Shown: in pieces, positions 1-8,185 of the stretch
How the letters are laid out: each line of letters begins with the position of its first letter
How positions within the stretch are numbered: position 1 is the first letter of the stretch
From: Actinomycetospora sp. TBRC 11914
GTDB lineage: Bacteria; Actinomycetota; Actinomycetes; Mycobacteriales; Pseudonocardiaceae
Assembly (NCBI RefSeq): GCF_012933465.1
Contig: NZ_JABBND010000034.1
Location: forward strand, 1 to 40,849
Direction of reading: 5' to 3'
Length of the DNA: 40,849 bases
Translations under genes and position numbers: made by a program
The notes under the pieces: generated by a model
Told to the model about the DNA's origin: nothing
What the model saw: only the letters and a program-made list of their open reading frames with translations
Databases searched by the model: none

Positions 1-556
1 CGGCCGGCGGCGCGGCCAGCGCCTGCGGGCCGGAGAGCGTGTGGGGCGGGCGGGGGGCGACAGGCGCGGCGCCCGGCCGGGCGCCGCCGGTGCGAGGAGC
101 GTCGTCCCCGGGACCGGGACGCCCACCGGCCGGGGGCGGGGGCACGGCCGGAGGCGGCGCGAGGGTGGCCGAGCGTCCGGGGCCACGCCCACCCGTGCCG
201 GCGGAGGACGTGCCGGTCGAGGTCGGGCCCCCGAACCGGTCGGACCCGGACCACGCCGACCCGGACAGCGCGGACCCGGACCACGCGGACCCGGACGACG
301 CGCCGACCCCGACCGCCGCGGGCTCCGGCTCGGCGTGCCGCCCCGCGCCCGGCGCGCGGAACGACGAGGACGACAGCGCGGTGGGGAAGCCGACGGGCGG
401 CGACGGCGGGGCCGGGTCGTCGGCCGGCCGGGGCCGGAAGATCTCGCCGTAGTCGCGGTCGGTGTCCGAGCCGTCGAGGTCGCGCGGGGTGGGGCGCCGG
501 TCCACGGCGTCGTCCGGGCGCTCGTGGCGCGAGGACCGGGAATGTGCACCCGCCAT
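1..556 (-). CDS. Pro/Ser/Gly-rich protein of unknown function, N-terminal part only
   Basis: An open minus-strand frame begins at the ATG at 556 and runs off the left edge without a stop. A good ribosome site (GGGAGGTGG) sits just upstream of the ATG. The visible 185 residues are low-complexity. A charged start (MAGAHSRSSRHERPDD) and an acidic/aromatic patch (RDYGEIFRPRP) are followed by long runs of Pro, Gly, Ser and Ala, with GSAWSGS-type repeats. No domain or membrane segment is visible in this part. Such disordered heads are common on actinobacterial envelope proteins (LytR-CpsA-Psr, kinases, secreted factors), but the functional domain lies outside the window, so no function is assigned. 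It diverges from the gene at 965. Confidence 0.6.
   Translation of the reverse strand, partial: MAGAHSRSSRHERPDDAVDRRPTPRDLDGSDTDRDYGEIFRPRPADDPAPPSPPVGFPTALSSSSFRAPGAGRHAEPEPAAVGVGASSGSAWSGSALSGSAWSGSDRFGGPTSTGTSSAGTGGRGPGRSATLAPPPAVPPPPAGGRPGPGDDAPRTGGARPGAAPVAPRPPHTLSGPQALAAPPA
243..302. repeat. Four tandem 15-bp units inside the Pro/Ser-rich gene
   Basis: Four consecutive 15-bp units of the form GACCCGGACnnCGCn (243-257, 258-272, 273-287, 288-302) differ only at a few positions. On the coding (minus) strand they give the repeating peptide SGSAW/SGSAL. The unit keeps the frame, so copy-number change would lengthen or shorten the linker without breaking the protein. Confidence 0.75.
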
Positions 557-964
557 CGCTCCACCTCCCGCGTCCGCACCCGGCGCCCGCTCGGGCTTCG
601 GTCCGATTGCATCACGATCCGGTCTCTGTCCTGCACCGGTGCCGTCACGCCCGTGCCGACCTGCCCTCGCTCGGCGCCGAGCGGTGACTCGATCCGGTAC
701 CGGTGGGTCCACCCGGGACAGCCGCTGCCCAGGCGCACCCGTGAGTGGTCAACGGCCGAACCGCGACTCGGCTACAGGGATGATCCGGCGCCCTCCGTGA
801 CCGGATGGAAACATGCGGCGAGCGGCGTGCCAGGCTCCTGCTCGTGGGTGACACTGGTCCCCGCCCGCCGAGAACCCACCGGTCAGCGACGACCGGACGG
901 GGCCTCACACCACGATCACACCGAGTCATCACGATCGACGTCGAGCATCGCCGAGAGGTGGGTC
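557..964. other. Divergent intergenic region, no gene seen
   Basis: About 410 bp separate the minus-strand gene starting at 556 from the plus-strand gene starting at 965. The stretch is somewhat less GC-rich than the genes. It must carry both promoters, but I could not pick a convincing -35/-10 pair or a hairpin. No coding frame here has plausible codon use and a ribosome site. Confidence 0.5.
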
Positions 965-1453
965 ATGACCGACGAGTCGGACGAGGGGTCCGGGGACGCC
1001 GACACTCCGCGGGCTCGCCGCCGCCGCGAGCCCGACCCGTCGCGCGACCGGTCCGGGCTGGTGGCGGGCGAGGCGGCCGCGATCGCCCGCTTCGGTGAGG
1101 GTCCCGCCCTGTTCGCCGCGGACATCCCGGCGCCGCGGTACCCCCACGTCGGTCCGCTCCTCCCGCGCCGCCGCCCCCACGCCGCCGGGTCGCCGATCCC
1201 CGACGAGGCCCGGCCCGCGCCGGCGCCCTCGACCGCGCTGGTCCGTGCCCGCCGCGACCTGCCCGCCCGGCAGCCCCTCGCCGGGCCCTCCGCGTGGTCG
1301 CGGGCGGGCACGGCCGCCCGACGCGGGGTCGAGGTCGTCGTCGACTGGACCGCGCGCGGCCTCGTCGCCGCCGTCGACGCGGTCGGGACGGCCGCGCAGG
1401 CCGTCGTCACCCTGCTGTTCGGCCCCGAGCAGCCGGCCCGGGAACGCGCCTAG
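965..1453 (+). CDS. Small protein of unknown function
   Basis: 162 residues from the ATG at 965, preceded by GAGAGGTGGGTC as ribosome site. I do not recognise the family. The N-terminus is charged and Arg/Asp-rich (MTDESDEGSGD...RARRRREPDPSRD). The middle is Pro/Arg-rich. The last ~40 residues form a helix-like stretch rich in Val and Ala (GVEVVVDWTARGLVAAVDAV) that could be amphipathic or membrane-associated. It ends head-on against the short-chain dehydrogenase gene: the four bases CTAG at 1450-1453 contain both stop codons. The longer frame reaching back to position 41 overlaps the opposite gene and has no ribosome site, so the short form is preferred. Confidence 0.6.
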   Translation: MTDESDEGSGDADTPRARRRREPDPSRDRSGLVAGEAAAIARFGEGPALFAADIPAPRYPHVGPLLPRRRPHAAGSPIPDEARPAPAPSTALVRARRDLPARQPLAGPSAWSRAGTAARRGVEVVVDWTARGLVAAVDAVGTAAQAVVTLLFGPEQPARERA

Positions 1454-2208
1454 AGCTGCACCCCCCGCGTCAGCGCCCCGTCGACGACGAGGTTGGTGCC
1501 GCTGACGAACGACGCGGCGGGGCTGGCGAGGAAGGCCACCGCCCGCGCGATCTCCTCCGGGTGCGCCATCCGGCCGGTCGGGTTGAGCGAGAGGGCGTGG
1601 GCGTAGAGGTCCGGGTCGCCCTGCTCGATCGACGCCCACACCCCGCCCTCGAAGTAGGTGTTCCCGGGCGAGACGGTGTTGGCCCGCACCCGGCCGGCGA
1701 GCTGGTAGGCGAGGCCCTGGGTGTAGTGCACGATCGCGCCCTTCATCGTCCCGTAGGGCCCGGCGGCGAAGTCGATCTCGCGGCCGGAGACGCTGGAGAC
1801 GGTGACGATCGCGCCCGCGTCGGAGGCCTCGAGCGCGGGCAGCGCCGCCTCGACCAGCCGCACCGTCCCGAGCATGTCGGTGCGGAACGACGCCTCCCAG
1901 TTCTCCTCGGACCCCGGGATCGCCAGCGCCGACACGTTCGCGACGACCACGTCGATCCCACCGAGCTCCTCGGCGCTCGCCGTCACCCAGGACCGCAGCG
2001 CCTCGCCGTCGGCGACGTCGACCGACGTGCCGTGGACGGTCCGGCCCGCGTCGCGCAGCTCGGCGACCGCCTTCTCGACGCCGTCGGCGGACCGGGCGCA
2101 GAACGCCACCGCGGCGCCCTCGTCGGCGAGCACCTCGACGATCGCGCGTCCGATGCCGCGGCTGCCGCCGGTCACGAGGGCCCGACGGCCCGCCAGTCCG
2201 AGATCCAT
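1450..2208 (-). CDS. Short-chain dehydrogenase/reductase (SDR)
   Basis: 252 residues, the normal length of a classical SDR. The NAD(P)-binding glycine motif TGGSRGIG is at 13-20, the stabilising NVSA stretch at 91-94 and the catalytic Ser-Tyr-Lys set at S139, Y152 and K156 (YGTMK). The C-terminus has the usual SGTNLVVDGALTRG cofactor/substrate-loop signature. These enzymes reduce or oxidise carbonyl/alcohol groups in the cytosol with NAD(P)H. The substrate cannot be read from sequence. The acetamidase/formamidase gene lies 22 bp upstream on the same strand, so the two are probably co-transcribed. Confidence 0.9.
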   Translation of the reverse strand: MDLGLAGRRALVTGGSRGIGRAIVEVLADEGAAVAFCARSADGVEKAVAELRDAGRTVHGTSVDVADGEALRSWVTASAEELGGIDVVVANVSALAIPGSEENWEASFRTDMLGTVRLVEAALPALEASDAGAIVTVSSVSGREIDFAAGPYGTMKGAIVHYTQGLAYQLAGRVRANTVSPGNTYFEGGVWASIEQGDPDLYAHALSLNPTGRMAHPEEIARAVAFLASPAASFVSGTNLVVDGALTRGVQL

Positions 2209-2230
2209 GGCTCCTCCGTGGGGGGTGGTG

Positions 2231-3238
2231 CTACAGGCGCGCCGCCCGCGCCCGCAGGTCGGCGTGCAGGCCGTCGTAGGGATCGGCCCGCGGCAGGTAG
2301 GCCTTCGACACCTTGGTGACCGAGCTGTAGTTGGTGTCGACGACGTTCGCGAGCGGGGCGAGCGAGACCTGGGTGAGCAGCTGGTAGGCGTCGAGCCGGT
2401 CGAGCCCGTGCAGCGCGCCGAGCCAGGAGATCATCTCCTTCTGCCCGATCCGCCAGGCGTCCTCGAGCGGGCGGGACGAGCCGACGGTGATGAGCTCGGC
2501 GTCGTTCTCCAGCCGCGGCCACGCCGGGGCGGGCGCCGAGGAGCCCTTGACCAGGTCGACGATGAGGGTCACGTCCATCGCGCCCTCGACGGCGGTCCCG
2601 CACGACTCGCCCTCGCCCTGGCGGTAGTGCCCGTCACCCACCGAGAAGATCGCGCCCGGCTCGTTGACCGGCAGGTAGCAGGTGACGCCGGCCCGCATCT
2701 CCGGGGTGTCCATGTTCCCGCCGAACGCGTCCGGGGTGAGCGAGGAGCGGACCTCCCGGTTGGCCGGGGCGACGCCGACGGTGCCGAGCATCGGGGCGAC
2801 GGGCAGGTCGACGGCGAAGTCGCTGCGCCGCGCCTGGAAGCGCACGGTGCCGCGCGCCCGGTCGAGCTCGTAGATCCACGTCTGCTCGGGCAGGGCCTCG
2901 TCCAGCAGGGCCGTCCGGTCGGTGCCGGTCAGCCCGCCGAAGAACGGGACGAGGGTGGAGGCGCCCCAGTCGCGGGCCGGGGTGAGGTCGACCAGGTACA
3001 GCACCAGGGTGTCGCCCGGCTCGGCCCCGGTCACCGAGAACGGGCCGGTCTGCGGGTTGAGGAAGCGGGCGTCGAGCGACCCGCTCGCGAGGTCGGTGAC
3101 CGATCGGATCCGGCCGCCGAAGGCGTCGTCGCACCACAGCCGCATGACGCTGCCCGGCGCCACCTCCTTGATCGGGGCGGCGCCGCCGAAGGTCCAGGCG
3201 TACTGCTCCGGCGTCGGGGTGAACTCGACGACGTCCAT
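2231..3238 (-). CDS. Acetamidase/formamidase family amidohydrolase
   Basis: 335 residues matching the FmdA/AmdA family in length and motifs. It has the N-terminal PGSVMRLWCDDAFGG segment, the ARDWGASTLVPFFGGL segment, the NREVRSSLTPDAFGGNMD segment and the central VGDGHYRQGEGESCGTAVE block that carries the conserved metal/active-site Glu, His and Cys residues. Family members hydrolyse formamide, acetamide or related short amides to the acid plus ammonia in the cytosol. Which amide is used cannot be told here. Probably transcribed with the SDR downstream and the small gene at 3259-3648 upstream (gap 20 bp). Confidence 0.88.
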   Translation of the reverse strand: MDVVEFTPTPEQYAWTFGGAAPIKEVAPGSVMRLWCDDAFGGRIRSVTDLASGSLDARFLNPQTGPFSVTGAEPGDTLVLYLVDLTPARDWGASTLVPFFGGLTGTDRTALLDEALPEQTWIYELDRARGTVRFQARRSDFAVDLPVAPMLGTVGVAPANREVRSSLTPDAFGGNMDTPEMRAGVTCYLPVNEPGAIFSVGDGHYRQGEGESCGTAVEGAMDVTLIVDLVKGSSAPAPAWPRLENDAELITVGSSRPLEDAWRIGQKEMISWLGALHGLDRLDAYQLLTQVSLAPLANVVDTNYSSVTKVSKAYLPRADPYDGLHADLRARAARL

Positions 3239-3258
3239 GCGGCCCTCCGGCGTGCTGG

Positions 3259-3648
3259 CTAGTAGCGATCGGTCCCCGTCAGCTGGCGCTCGAGGTCGTC
3301 CGCCGTCGTCGTCACGAGCCGGAACGGGCCCTCGAACTCGGCGAAGGTGAGGTCCGACAGCGGCGCCGAGTGCCGGAACACCGCGACGCCGTCGGCCGCG
3401 GCGGCGCCGCCGACCACGGCGGACTCCGCGAGCTCGAGCAGCCGCCGGGTGTCGATGTCCTCGAGCTTCGCGATCGGCGACTCGATCTGCATCCAGTCGT
3501 GGCCGGCGACCTCGCCGCGGTGGCGGACGTAGACCAGCTGGTCACGGCCGTCCGTCGTCGGCAACCGGAAGGTGAGGCCGTCCGCGTCCTGCGCCATCAC
3601 CTCGTAGCGGACCCGTACCCACAGCACGAGGTCGTCCCAGCTGGCCAC
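3259..3648 (-). CDS. Small protein of unknown function, possibly YbjN-like fold
   Basis: 129 residues from the GTG at 3648 (VASWDDLVLWVRVRYEV). A GTG six bases further out (3654) is also in frame, but the GGGAG at about 3659 sits at better distance from the 3648 start. The pattern is an N-terminal Trp-rich helix, alternating beta-strands (LTFRLPTTDGRDQLVYVRH, DWMQIESPIA) and a C-terminal helix ending in DDLERQLTGTDRY. This resembles YbjN/secretion-chaperone-like single-domain proteins, but the match is only by eye. First gene of the probable three-gene unit with the amidase and SDR. Confidence 0.65.
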   Translation of the reverse strand: MASWDDLVLWVRVRYEVMAQDADGLTFRLPTTDGRDQLVYVRHRGEVAGHDWMQIESPIAKLEDIDTRRLLELAESAVVGGAAAADGVAVFRHSAPLSDLTFAEFEGPFRLVTTTADDLERQLTGTDRY

Positions 3649-3720
3649 GCACACTCCCGACGTATCGAACGCCTCCGGCGAGGCGAAACCGTAGCAGCGG
3701 AGAGCCCGCCCGGGACCCGG

Positions 3721-5523
3721 CTAGCGGGCGCCGACCAGCTTGTCCCACGCGAACGAGCCGACCGTCGCGGTGGCGCCGCTGCGGTCGAGCAGGCGCAGCA
3801 GCGCGGCGCCGTCGCGGGGACGGTCGGACGCGTCCTGCGCGGTGGCGCGGCGCAGCACCGGCACGAGCCGCGGGGAGACCCGGCCGACGCCGGCGAACGC
3901 GTCGGCCGGCGGCCCGTCGAGGATGCGACGGGCGATGTCGACGACGTTCTCGCCGTCGAACAGGTGGTCGCCGCGGGCGGCGAACACCACGCAGCACGCC
4001 CAGGCCCAGACGTCGGTGGCGGGGCCCGCGCCGTTGCCGGTGACCTGCTCGGGCGCCATGTAGCCCGGGGTCCCGACCATGTTCCCGGCCGGCGTGTGGT
4101 GGGTCTGCCCCACCACCCGCGCGATGCCGAAGTCGACGACCTTCGGGCCCGCCGAGGTCAGCAGGATGTTGCCGGGCTTGAGGTCGCGGTGGGTGATCCC
4201 GTCGTTGTGCAGCGCGGCGAGGGCCCGGGCCAGGGCGATCGCGATGCGGGTCAGCGTCTCGCCGTCGCGCACGGCGCCGCTCTCGGCGACCAGCGCGTGC
4301 AGCGACGGCCCGTCGAGACGCTCCATGACGATGTAGGGCATCGACCCGTCGAAGCCGACGCCGTGGACCCGCGCGGTGTAGTCGCCGGTGACCTTCTGCA
4401 GCGTCTGGCCCTCGCGCAGGAAGCGGGTGCGGGCGTCGACGTCGTCGAGCAGGTGCGGCGCCAGCACCTTGATGGCGACGGAGCCGGTGACGCCGGCCCG
4501 GTGACCGAGGTACACCGTGCCCATCCCGCCGGAGCCGAGCCGCCCGGTGAGCTGGTACTCCCCGACCGTCCGCGGGTCGTGCGGCGCGAGCGGCTGCTCG
4601 GGCGGCGCCATGTCGACCAGGCGCGTGGCCGCCGTCGGCGGGTGCGGGGCCGCGGTGGGCCGCGGCGGCACCGCCGGGCCCGGCGTGGAGGACCGGGGCG
4701 GGCGGGCGGTGGCGTCGCGCGGCGGTCCCGACGACGGGCGTGCCGGCTGCTGCGGCGGCCCGGCGGCGCCGGGCAGCCCCGGGGCCGGCCCGCGGCGCGA
4801 CCGGATCAGCCGCCGCTCCTTCGGGCCCGGCAGGCGGGCCGCGCGCAGCGCCTCGGGCAGGACCGGGGCGACGGTGCAGGCCCGCGGCCGCGTCGCCCGC
4901 GCGGTGAGCTGGTGGCCGAGCAGGAACAGCCCGGCCGCGAGGCCGCCGGTCTGGATCCCGACGGCGAGCAGCACGAGCAGGACGACGCCGGCGGCCAGCC
5001 AGATGACCCGCCGTCGGGACCAGGGCCACGGCCGCGTGACGGGCATCGCGCGGCGGCGCTCGAGGTCGAGCGTGGCGACGTGCAGCGTCCCGACGGCGAG
5101 GGCGAGCACCACCCCGAGGAGGACGGCGACCACGGTCAGCCCGGTGGAGCTCGAGGGCGCGGGGAGACCGGCCGCGTCGAGCTGGTCGAAGAGCCGGGTG
5201 AGCACCGCCCGCCGGTCGGTCGAGCCCGCCGCGGCGTTCGCCGTGAGCACGGCGCCGAGCAGCGTGACGACCCCGGCGGCCAGGGCGAGCCCGGCGACCA
5301 TGCTGACGGGGTGGCCGGCCTCGGTGTGCAGGTGGCGGATGGCGCGCCGGCGCTCCGCCCCGGTCAGGCGGGCGACGCGGCCGGTCACCACCCGGTCCAC
5401 GAGCAGCGCCTGGCGCCGGCGGCGGGCCAGGGCGGTGTGCAGCGGCGTCATGAGCAGGGCCACGACGGCGCCCACGACGAGCGGGAGCAGGAAGCGCGCG
5501 CCCAGGGTGGGATCGAAGTCCAC
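3721..5523 (-). CDS. Membrane Ser/Thr protein kinase, kinase domain at C-terminus
   Basis: 600 residues from the GTG at 5523 (GGGGGAGGGCGACGAC upstream). Residues 10-32, 73-95, 129-150 and 172-205 are hydrophobic membrane segments. Residues ~215-318 form a Pro/Arg-rich linker, and ~323-570 are a complete Hanks-type kinase: glycine loop GSGGMGTVY at 330-338, ATP lysine K352, catalytic HRDLKPGN at 445-452 (D447), DFG at 464-466 and APE at 490-492. The kinase should be active and cytosolic. Actinobacterial PknA/PknB-type kinases usually have the kinase first, then one membrane helix and an outer sensor; here the membrane part comes first and no outer sensor domain is seen. A DUF1707 protein is encoded just upstream on the same strand. 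Confidence 0.9.
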   Translation of the reverse strand: MDFDPTLGARFLLPLVVGAVVALLMTPLHTALARRRRQALLVDRVVTGRVARLTGAERRRAIRHLHTEAGHPVSMVAGLALAAGVVTLLGAVLTANAAAGSTDRRAVLTRLFDQLDAAGLPAPSSSTGLTVVAVLLGVVLALAVGTLHVATLDLERRRAMPVTRPWPWSRRRVIWLAAGVVLLVLLAVGIQTGGLAAGLFLLGHQLTARATRPRACTVAPVLPEALRAARLPGPKERRLIRSRRGPAPGLPGAAGPPQQPARPSSGPPRDATARPPRSSTPGPAVPPRPTAAPHPPTAATRLVDMAPPEQPLAPHDPRTVGEYQLTGRLGSGGMGTVYLGHRAGVTGSVAIKVLAPHLLDDVDARTRFLREGQTLQKVTGDYTARVHGVGFDGSMPYIVMERLDGPSLHALVAESGAVRDGETLTRIAIALARALAALHNDGITHRDLKPGNILLTSAGPKVVDFGIARVVGQTHHTPAGNMVGTPGYMAPEQVTGNGAGPATDVWAWACCVVFAARGDHLFDGENVVDIARRILDGPPADAFAGVGRVSPRLVPVLRRATAQDASDRPRDGAALLRLLDRSGATATVGSFAWDKLVGAR

Positions 5524-5576
5524 GTCGTCGCCCTCCCCCGCCCGACCGCCCCCGTCGGGCGGCGCACCGTCCGACG

Positions 5577-6296
5577 TTACCGCTCCGCGGCGCCGCCCCG
5601 CGGCCCCTCGGGGCGCGCGGGTCGGCCCGGACGGTGCTCGGCGACCCGTCGCGCGAGGGTGCGCGGCGCGGCCTGCGGGAGGGCCCGCAGGCGTTCCCAG
5701 CGCCCCCGCACGGGGTGGCGCAGGACCACGTCGCCGAACGCGTGGCGGCCCCGCACCGACACGTGCAGCGCCCCCCGCTCGAGGCGGTGCACCGTCTCGT
5801 CGCGCACCGAGCCGGCGGAGATGCGCAGGTCGTCGACGTCGGCGGTGCCGCCCTCGGGGAGCACCACCGTCGGCGAGCACATCCCGGTCGCGAGCTCGAC
5901 GACCACCACGCCGGTGGCGCACTCGGCCTCCGAGAAGTCGAGCAGCACCGACCCGACCCAGCTGTGCACCCGCACCGTCGGGGGCACCCGCCACAGCCCG
6001 CGGCGGCTGATCGACCCGCCGAGACCCGCCTCGAGCTCGAGGACGTCGCTGCCGTGCGAGGAGTGCAGCACCGCGCCGGGCAGGTCGGCGAGGAGGCCGT
6101 CGAGCTCGTCGCGGTACTGCGCGGCCTGCGCGGTGGCCGCCCGGTCGCTGTACTCCACGGGCGTGAGCCGCCCGGCGACCATCGCCCGCGCGAGCAGGGC
6201 GGCGACGTCCTCGCGCTCGTCGTCGGAGGCGCGCTGACGTGCGTCCGCGGGCGTGCTCTCCCCCGGGTCGGGCTGGTGCGCGGGCCGGCGGGCCAT
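5577..6296 (-). CDS. DUF1707 domain protein
   Basis: 239 residues from the ATG at 6296; a second in-frame ATG at 6308 is possible, and neither has a strong ribosome site. Residues ~24-75 (ASDDEREDVAALLARAMVAG, then RLTPVEYSDRAATA) are the SHOCT-like DUF1707 motif found in many actinobacterial proteins. The rest is a beta-rich domain with repeated strands (VLELEAGLGG, VRVHSWVGSVLLDF, VSVRGRHAFGDVVL), like the DUF2154/LiaF-type beta-helix. The C-terminal 30 residues are Arg/Pro-rich. No membrane segment is visible. It lies 53 bp upstream of the membrane kinase on the same strand, which suggests a shared envelope-related role, and diverges from the DUF3048 gene at 6330. Confidence 0.8.
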   Translation of the reverse strand: MARRPAHQPDPGESTPADARQRASDDEREDVAALLARAMVAGRLTPVEYSDRAATAQAAQYRDELDGLLADLPGAVLHSSHGSDVLELEAGLGGSISRRGLWRVPPTVRVHSWVGSVLLDFSEAECATGVVVVELATGMCSPTVVLPEGGTADVDDLRISAGSVRDETVHRLERGALHVSVRGRHAFGDVVLRHPVRGRWERLRALPQAAPRTLARRVAEHRPGRPARPEGPRGGAAER

Positions 6297-6329
6297 GGCC
6301 CCGATCATAGGTGGGGCGACGGCCTCGCG

Positions 6330-7337
6330 ATGATGTTCGCCGTGGCACGGAACGGCGACTCTGCCTCGACACGGACGATCGCGGCGGTGATCGCCCTGGT
6401 CGTCGTGGTGATCCTCGGCGTGGTCGTCTGGAGCTCGCACGGCGACGCCCCGGCGCCGGCGGCCGCCCCCTCGGTGTCCCCGGTGGCGGCACCCGCCGCG
6501 AACACCTCGCCGCTGACCGGCGAGCCCGGCGGCGCGGGGAAGGCCGTGCTCGCCGTCAAGATCGACAACTCGCCGCAGGGCCGGCCGTGGACCGGGGTCG
6601 ACGCCGCCGACGTGGTCTACGTCGAGCCGGTCGAGGGCGGGGTGACCCGGCTGCTCGCGATCTTCGCCTCGCACCTGCCGCCGTCGGTGGGGCCGGTCCG
6701 CAGCTTCCGCGAGTCCGACATCGACCTGCTCGCCGCGTACGGCCACCCGGCGCTGGCCTTCTCCGGCAACGCCCCGGAGCTGAACGGGCTGGTGGCGTCG
6801 AGCCCGGTGCTCCCGGTGTCGGCGGAGACGGTGGCCAGGGCCTACCACCGGGGCCGCGGCGAGGCCCCGCACAACCTCTACGGGACCCCGACGGCGCTCG
6901 TCGCCGCCGCCCGCGGGGTCACCGCGCCGCACGACGTCGGGTTCCGCTTCGGTGCGGCACCGGCCGGGGGCCGACCGGCGGCCACCGTCACCGAGACCAT
7001 CGGGAGCACGAAGGTCGACCTGCGCGCCGCGGGCGGCCGCTACACGGTGGCGTTCGACGGCCGCCCGGCGGTCACCGCGAACGGGCCGGCCACCGTGGTC
7101 GTCCAGCGGGTCCCGATCCGGACGTCGGCGATCCACGACGTGGCCGGGTCCCCGTCGCCGACCGCGGTGACCGTGGGCCGCGGCCCGGTCGACGTGCTGC
7201 GCGACGGGAAGCGGTGGACCGGCACGTGGTCGCGTGCCACGCCGAACGACCCCACGACGTTCAGCGCGGCCGACGGGAAGCCGCTGACGTTCGCCCCCGG
7301 CCCGGTGTGGGTGCTGCTCGCCCGGGACCCGGGGTGA
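6330..7337 (+). CDS. DUF3048 (YerB-like) lipid- or membrane-anchored protein
   Basis: 335 residues. A membrane helix at ~17-37 (TIAAVIALVVVVILGVVVW) is followed by an Ala/Pro-rich linker, then the DUF3048 body. Typical family stretches are SPLTGEPGGAGKAVLAVKID, DVVYVEPVEGGVTRLLAIF, GPVRSFRESDIDLLAAYGHP and the C-terminal GPVWVLLA. Homologues are secreted or surface-anchored and of unknown biochemical role. Starts at 6330, 6333 (tandem ATGs) and GTG 6342 are all possible. The 33-bp gap to the divergent DUF1707 gene means both promoters overlap. Confidence 0.85.
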   Translation: MMFAVARNGDSASTRTIAAVIALVVVVILGVVVWSSHGDAPAPAAAPSVSPVAAPAANTSPLTGEPGGAGKAVLAVKIDNSPQGRPWTGVDAADVVYVEPVEGGVTRLLAIFASHLPPSVGPVRSFRESDIDLLAAYGHPALAFSGNAPELNGLVASSPVLPVSAETVARAYHRGRGEAPHNLYGTPTALVAAARGVTAPHDVGFRFGAAPAGGRPAATVTETIGSTKVDLRAAGGRYTVAFDGRPAVTANGPATVVVQRVPIRTSAIHDVAGSPSPTAVTVGRGPVDVLRDGKRWTGTWSRATPNDPTTFSAADGKPLTFAPGPVWVLLARDPG

Positions 7338-7366
7338 CGGCGGGGCCCGATGGGGTACTCGTGGGT

Positions 7367-7540
7367 ATGGCTACCGGAGACAAGATCGACAACAAGGCCG
7401 ACGAGCTCAAGGGCAAGGCGAAGGAGACCGTCGGGAAGGTCCAGGACGACGACGAGCTCAAGGCCGAGGGCAAGGGCGACCAGGTCAAGGGCAACGTCAA
7501 GCAGGCGGGCGAGAAGATCAAGGACGCCTTCAAGAGCTGA
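7367..7540 (+). CDS. CsbD family stress protein
   Basis: 57 residues, highly charged, built of short Lys/Asp/Glu/Gly repeats: DKIDNKADELKGKAKETVGK and a second similar unit ending EKIKDAFKS. This is the small CsbD-like helix-rich fold; its founder is controlled by the general stress sigma factor in Bacillus. The ATG is at 7367 with GTGGGT upstream. It lies 29 bp after the DUF3048 gene and is closed by a strong hairpin at 7554-7593. Confidence 0.9.
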   Translation: MATGDKIDNKADELKGKAKETVGKVQDDDELKAEGKGDQVKGNVKQAGEKIKDAFKS

Positions 7541-7553
7541 CCGGCTCCGAGCA

Positions 7554-7593
7554 CACGACGGGGGCCCGGCCGCCTGGCCGGGCCCCCGTCGTG
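7554..7593. terminator. Strong bidirectional hairpin between convergent genes
   Basis: Perfect 18-bp inverted repeat (7554-7571 with 7576-7593) around a 4-base loop. It separates the CsbD gene (ends 7540) from the minus-strand gene ending at 7604. There is no T-run, as is usual for terminators in such GC-rich genomes. Confidence 0.85.
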
Positions 7594-7603
7594 CGTCCTG
7601 CCG

Positions 7604-7810
7604 CTACTCGGCGAGCTTGGCGATCGCCTGCGCCCACAGGAAGTACTTGTTCGTCCCGAGGTCGCGGATGGTCTTGATGTTGAACGCGCTCTTGAGGTGC
7701 TCGGCGTCGTCGTCGCTCACGCCCTGCAGCGCCGCGACCGGCGCGTCCGCGAGGTCCGCGAGCGGGGTGTCCTCGTACTGCTTGTCCAGCTTGGCGTCGA
7801 TCTGTCCCAT
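7604..7810 (-). CDS. Small helix-hairpin-helix-like protein
   Basis: 68 residues from the ATG at 7810 with GGGAGGGCGAC as ribosome site. The second half (VAALQGVSDDDAEHLKSAFN, then IKTIRDLGTNKYF) has the layout of a helix-hairpin-helix unit: helix, a GVS turn, helix, then a further helix starting at a conserved T-x-x-DLG. Such units bind DNA non-specifically or act as small adaptor folds. No enzyme motif is seen. Convergent with the CsbD gene. Confidence 0.7.
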   Translation of the reverse strand: MGQIDAKLDKQYEDTPLADLADAPVAALQGVSDDDAEHLKSAFNIKTIRDLGTNKYFLWAQAIAKLAE

Positions 7811-7939
7811 GTCGCCCTCCCGGGGATCGGCTGCGATTCCAGGCGGTTGGGTACCCCGCCTCCGGTCGTCCGTGCCCGTCGGCGGGGTGAACTCCCGACG
7901 GCGCTCGCCGGGCGGGCGCCGGGGAACGATCAGCGGGGA

Positions 7940-8185
7940 TCAGTAGCCGCGCTGGTGGCGCTCGCCGCGGAAGCCGTAGACCGGGGTGCCGTCCGCGTCG
8001 CGACGGTCGAGCCGGTGCACGGCGTAGACGTTGATCCCGGGGATCGAGCCGCCGTTCAGGCCGTCGGTGCGCGTGCGCGGGCCCTTCTCGACGAGCACCA
8101 GGTACTCCTCGGGCGGCGGCGCCGTCTCGGCGATCCGCACGTCGTGCTCCCCCCGGCAGGGACCGTCCTGCAGCCGGATCCGCAT
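7940..8185 (-). CDS. Small protein of unknown function
   Basis: 81 residues from the ATG at 8185, chosen because GGGAGGGGG sits just upstream; frames extending to 8491 lack this. The sequence ([20 protein letters not shown], then [13 protein letters not shown]) looks like a compact beta-rich soluble protein and ends with [13 protein letters not shown] do not recognise the family and see no catalytic signature. Transcribed alone. Confidence 0.6.
   Translation of the reverse strand: MRIRLQDGPCRGEHDVRIAETAPPPEEYLVLVEKGPRTRTDGLNGGSIPGINVYAVHRLDRRDADGTPVYGFRGERHQRGY

Noticed and set aside
462..800. Plus-strand frame at the start of the divergent region
   Set aside because: It overlaps the minus-strand gene start at 556 and has neither a ribosome site nor actinobacterial codon pattern beyond general GC bias.
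3370..6237. Long plus-strand frame opposite the kinase and DUF1707 genes
   Set aside because: Arg/Gly/Asp-rich composition with no motifs; the minus strand carries complete kinase motifs.
3721..6492. Kinase frame extended upstream to 6492 (923 residues)
   Set aside because: The extra 320 codons read through the DUF1707 gene in another frame and are an Arg/Pro/Ala-rich shadow; the GTG at 5523 has a good ribosome site.
7340..7860. GGGTAC motifs near the CsbD gene and upstream of the 7604-7810 gene as stress sigma factor -10 elements
   Set aside because: No matching GTT-type -35 element at the right distance was found for either.
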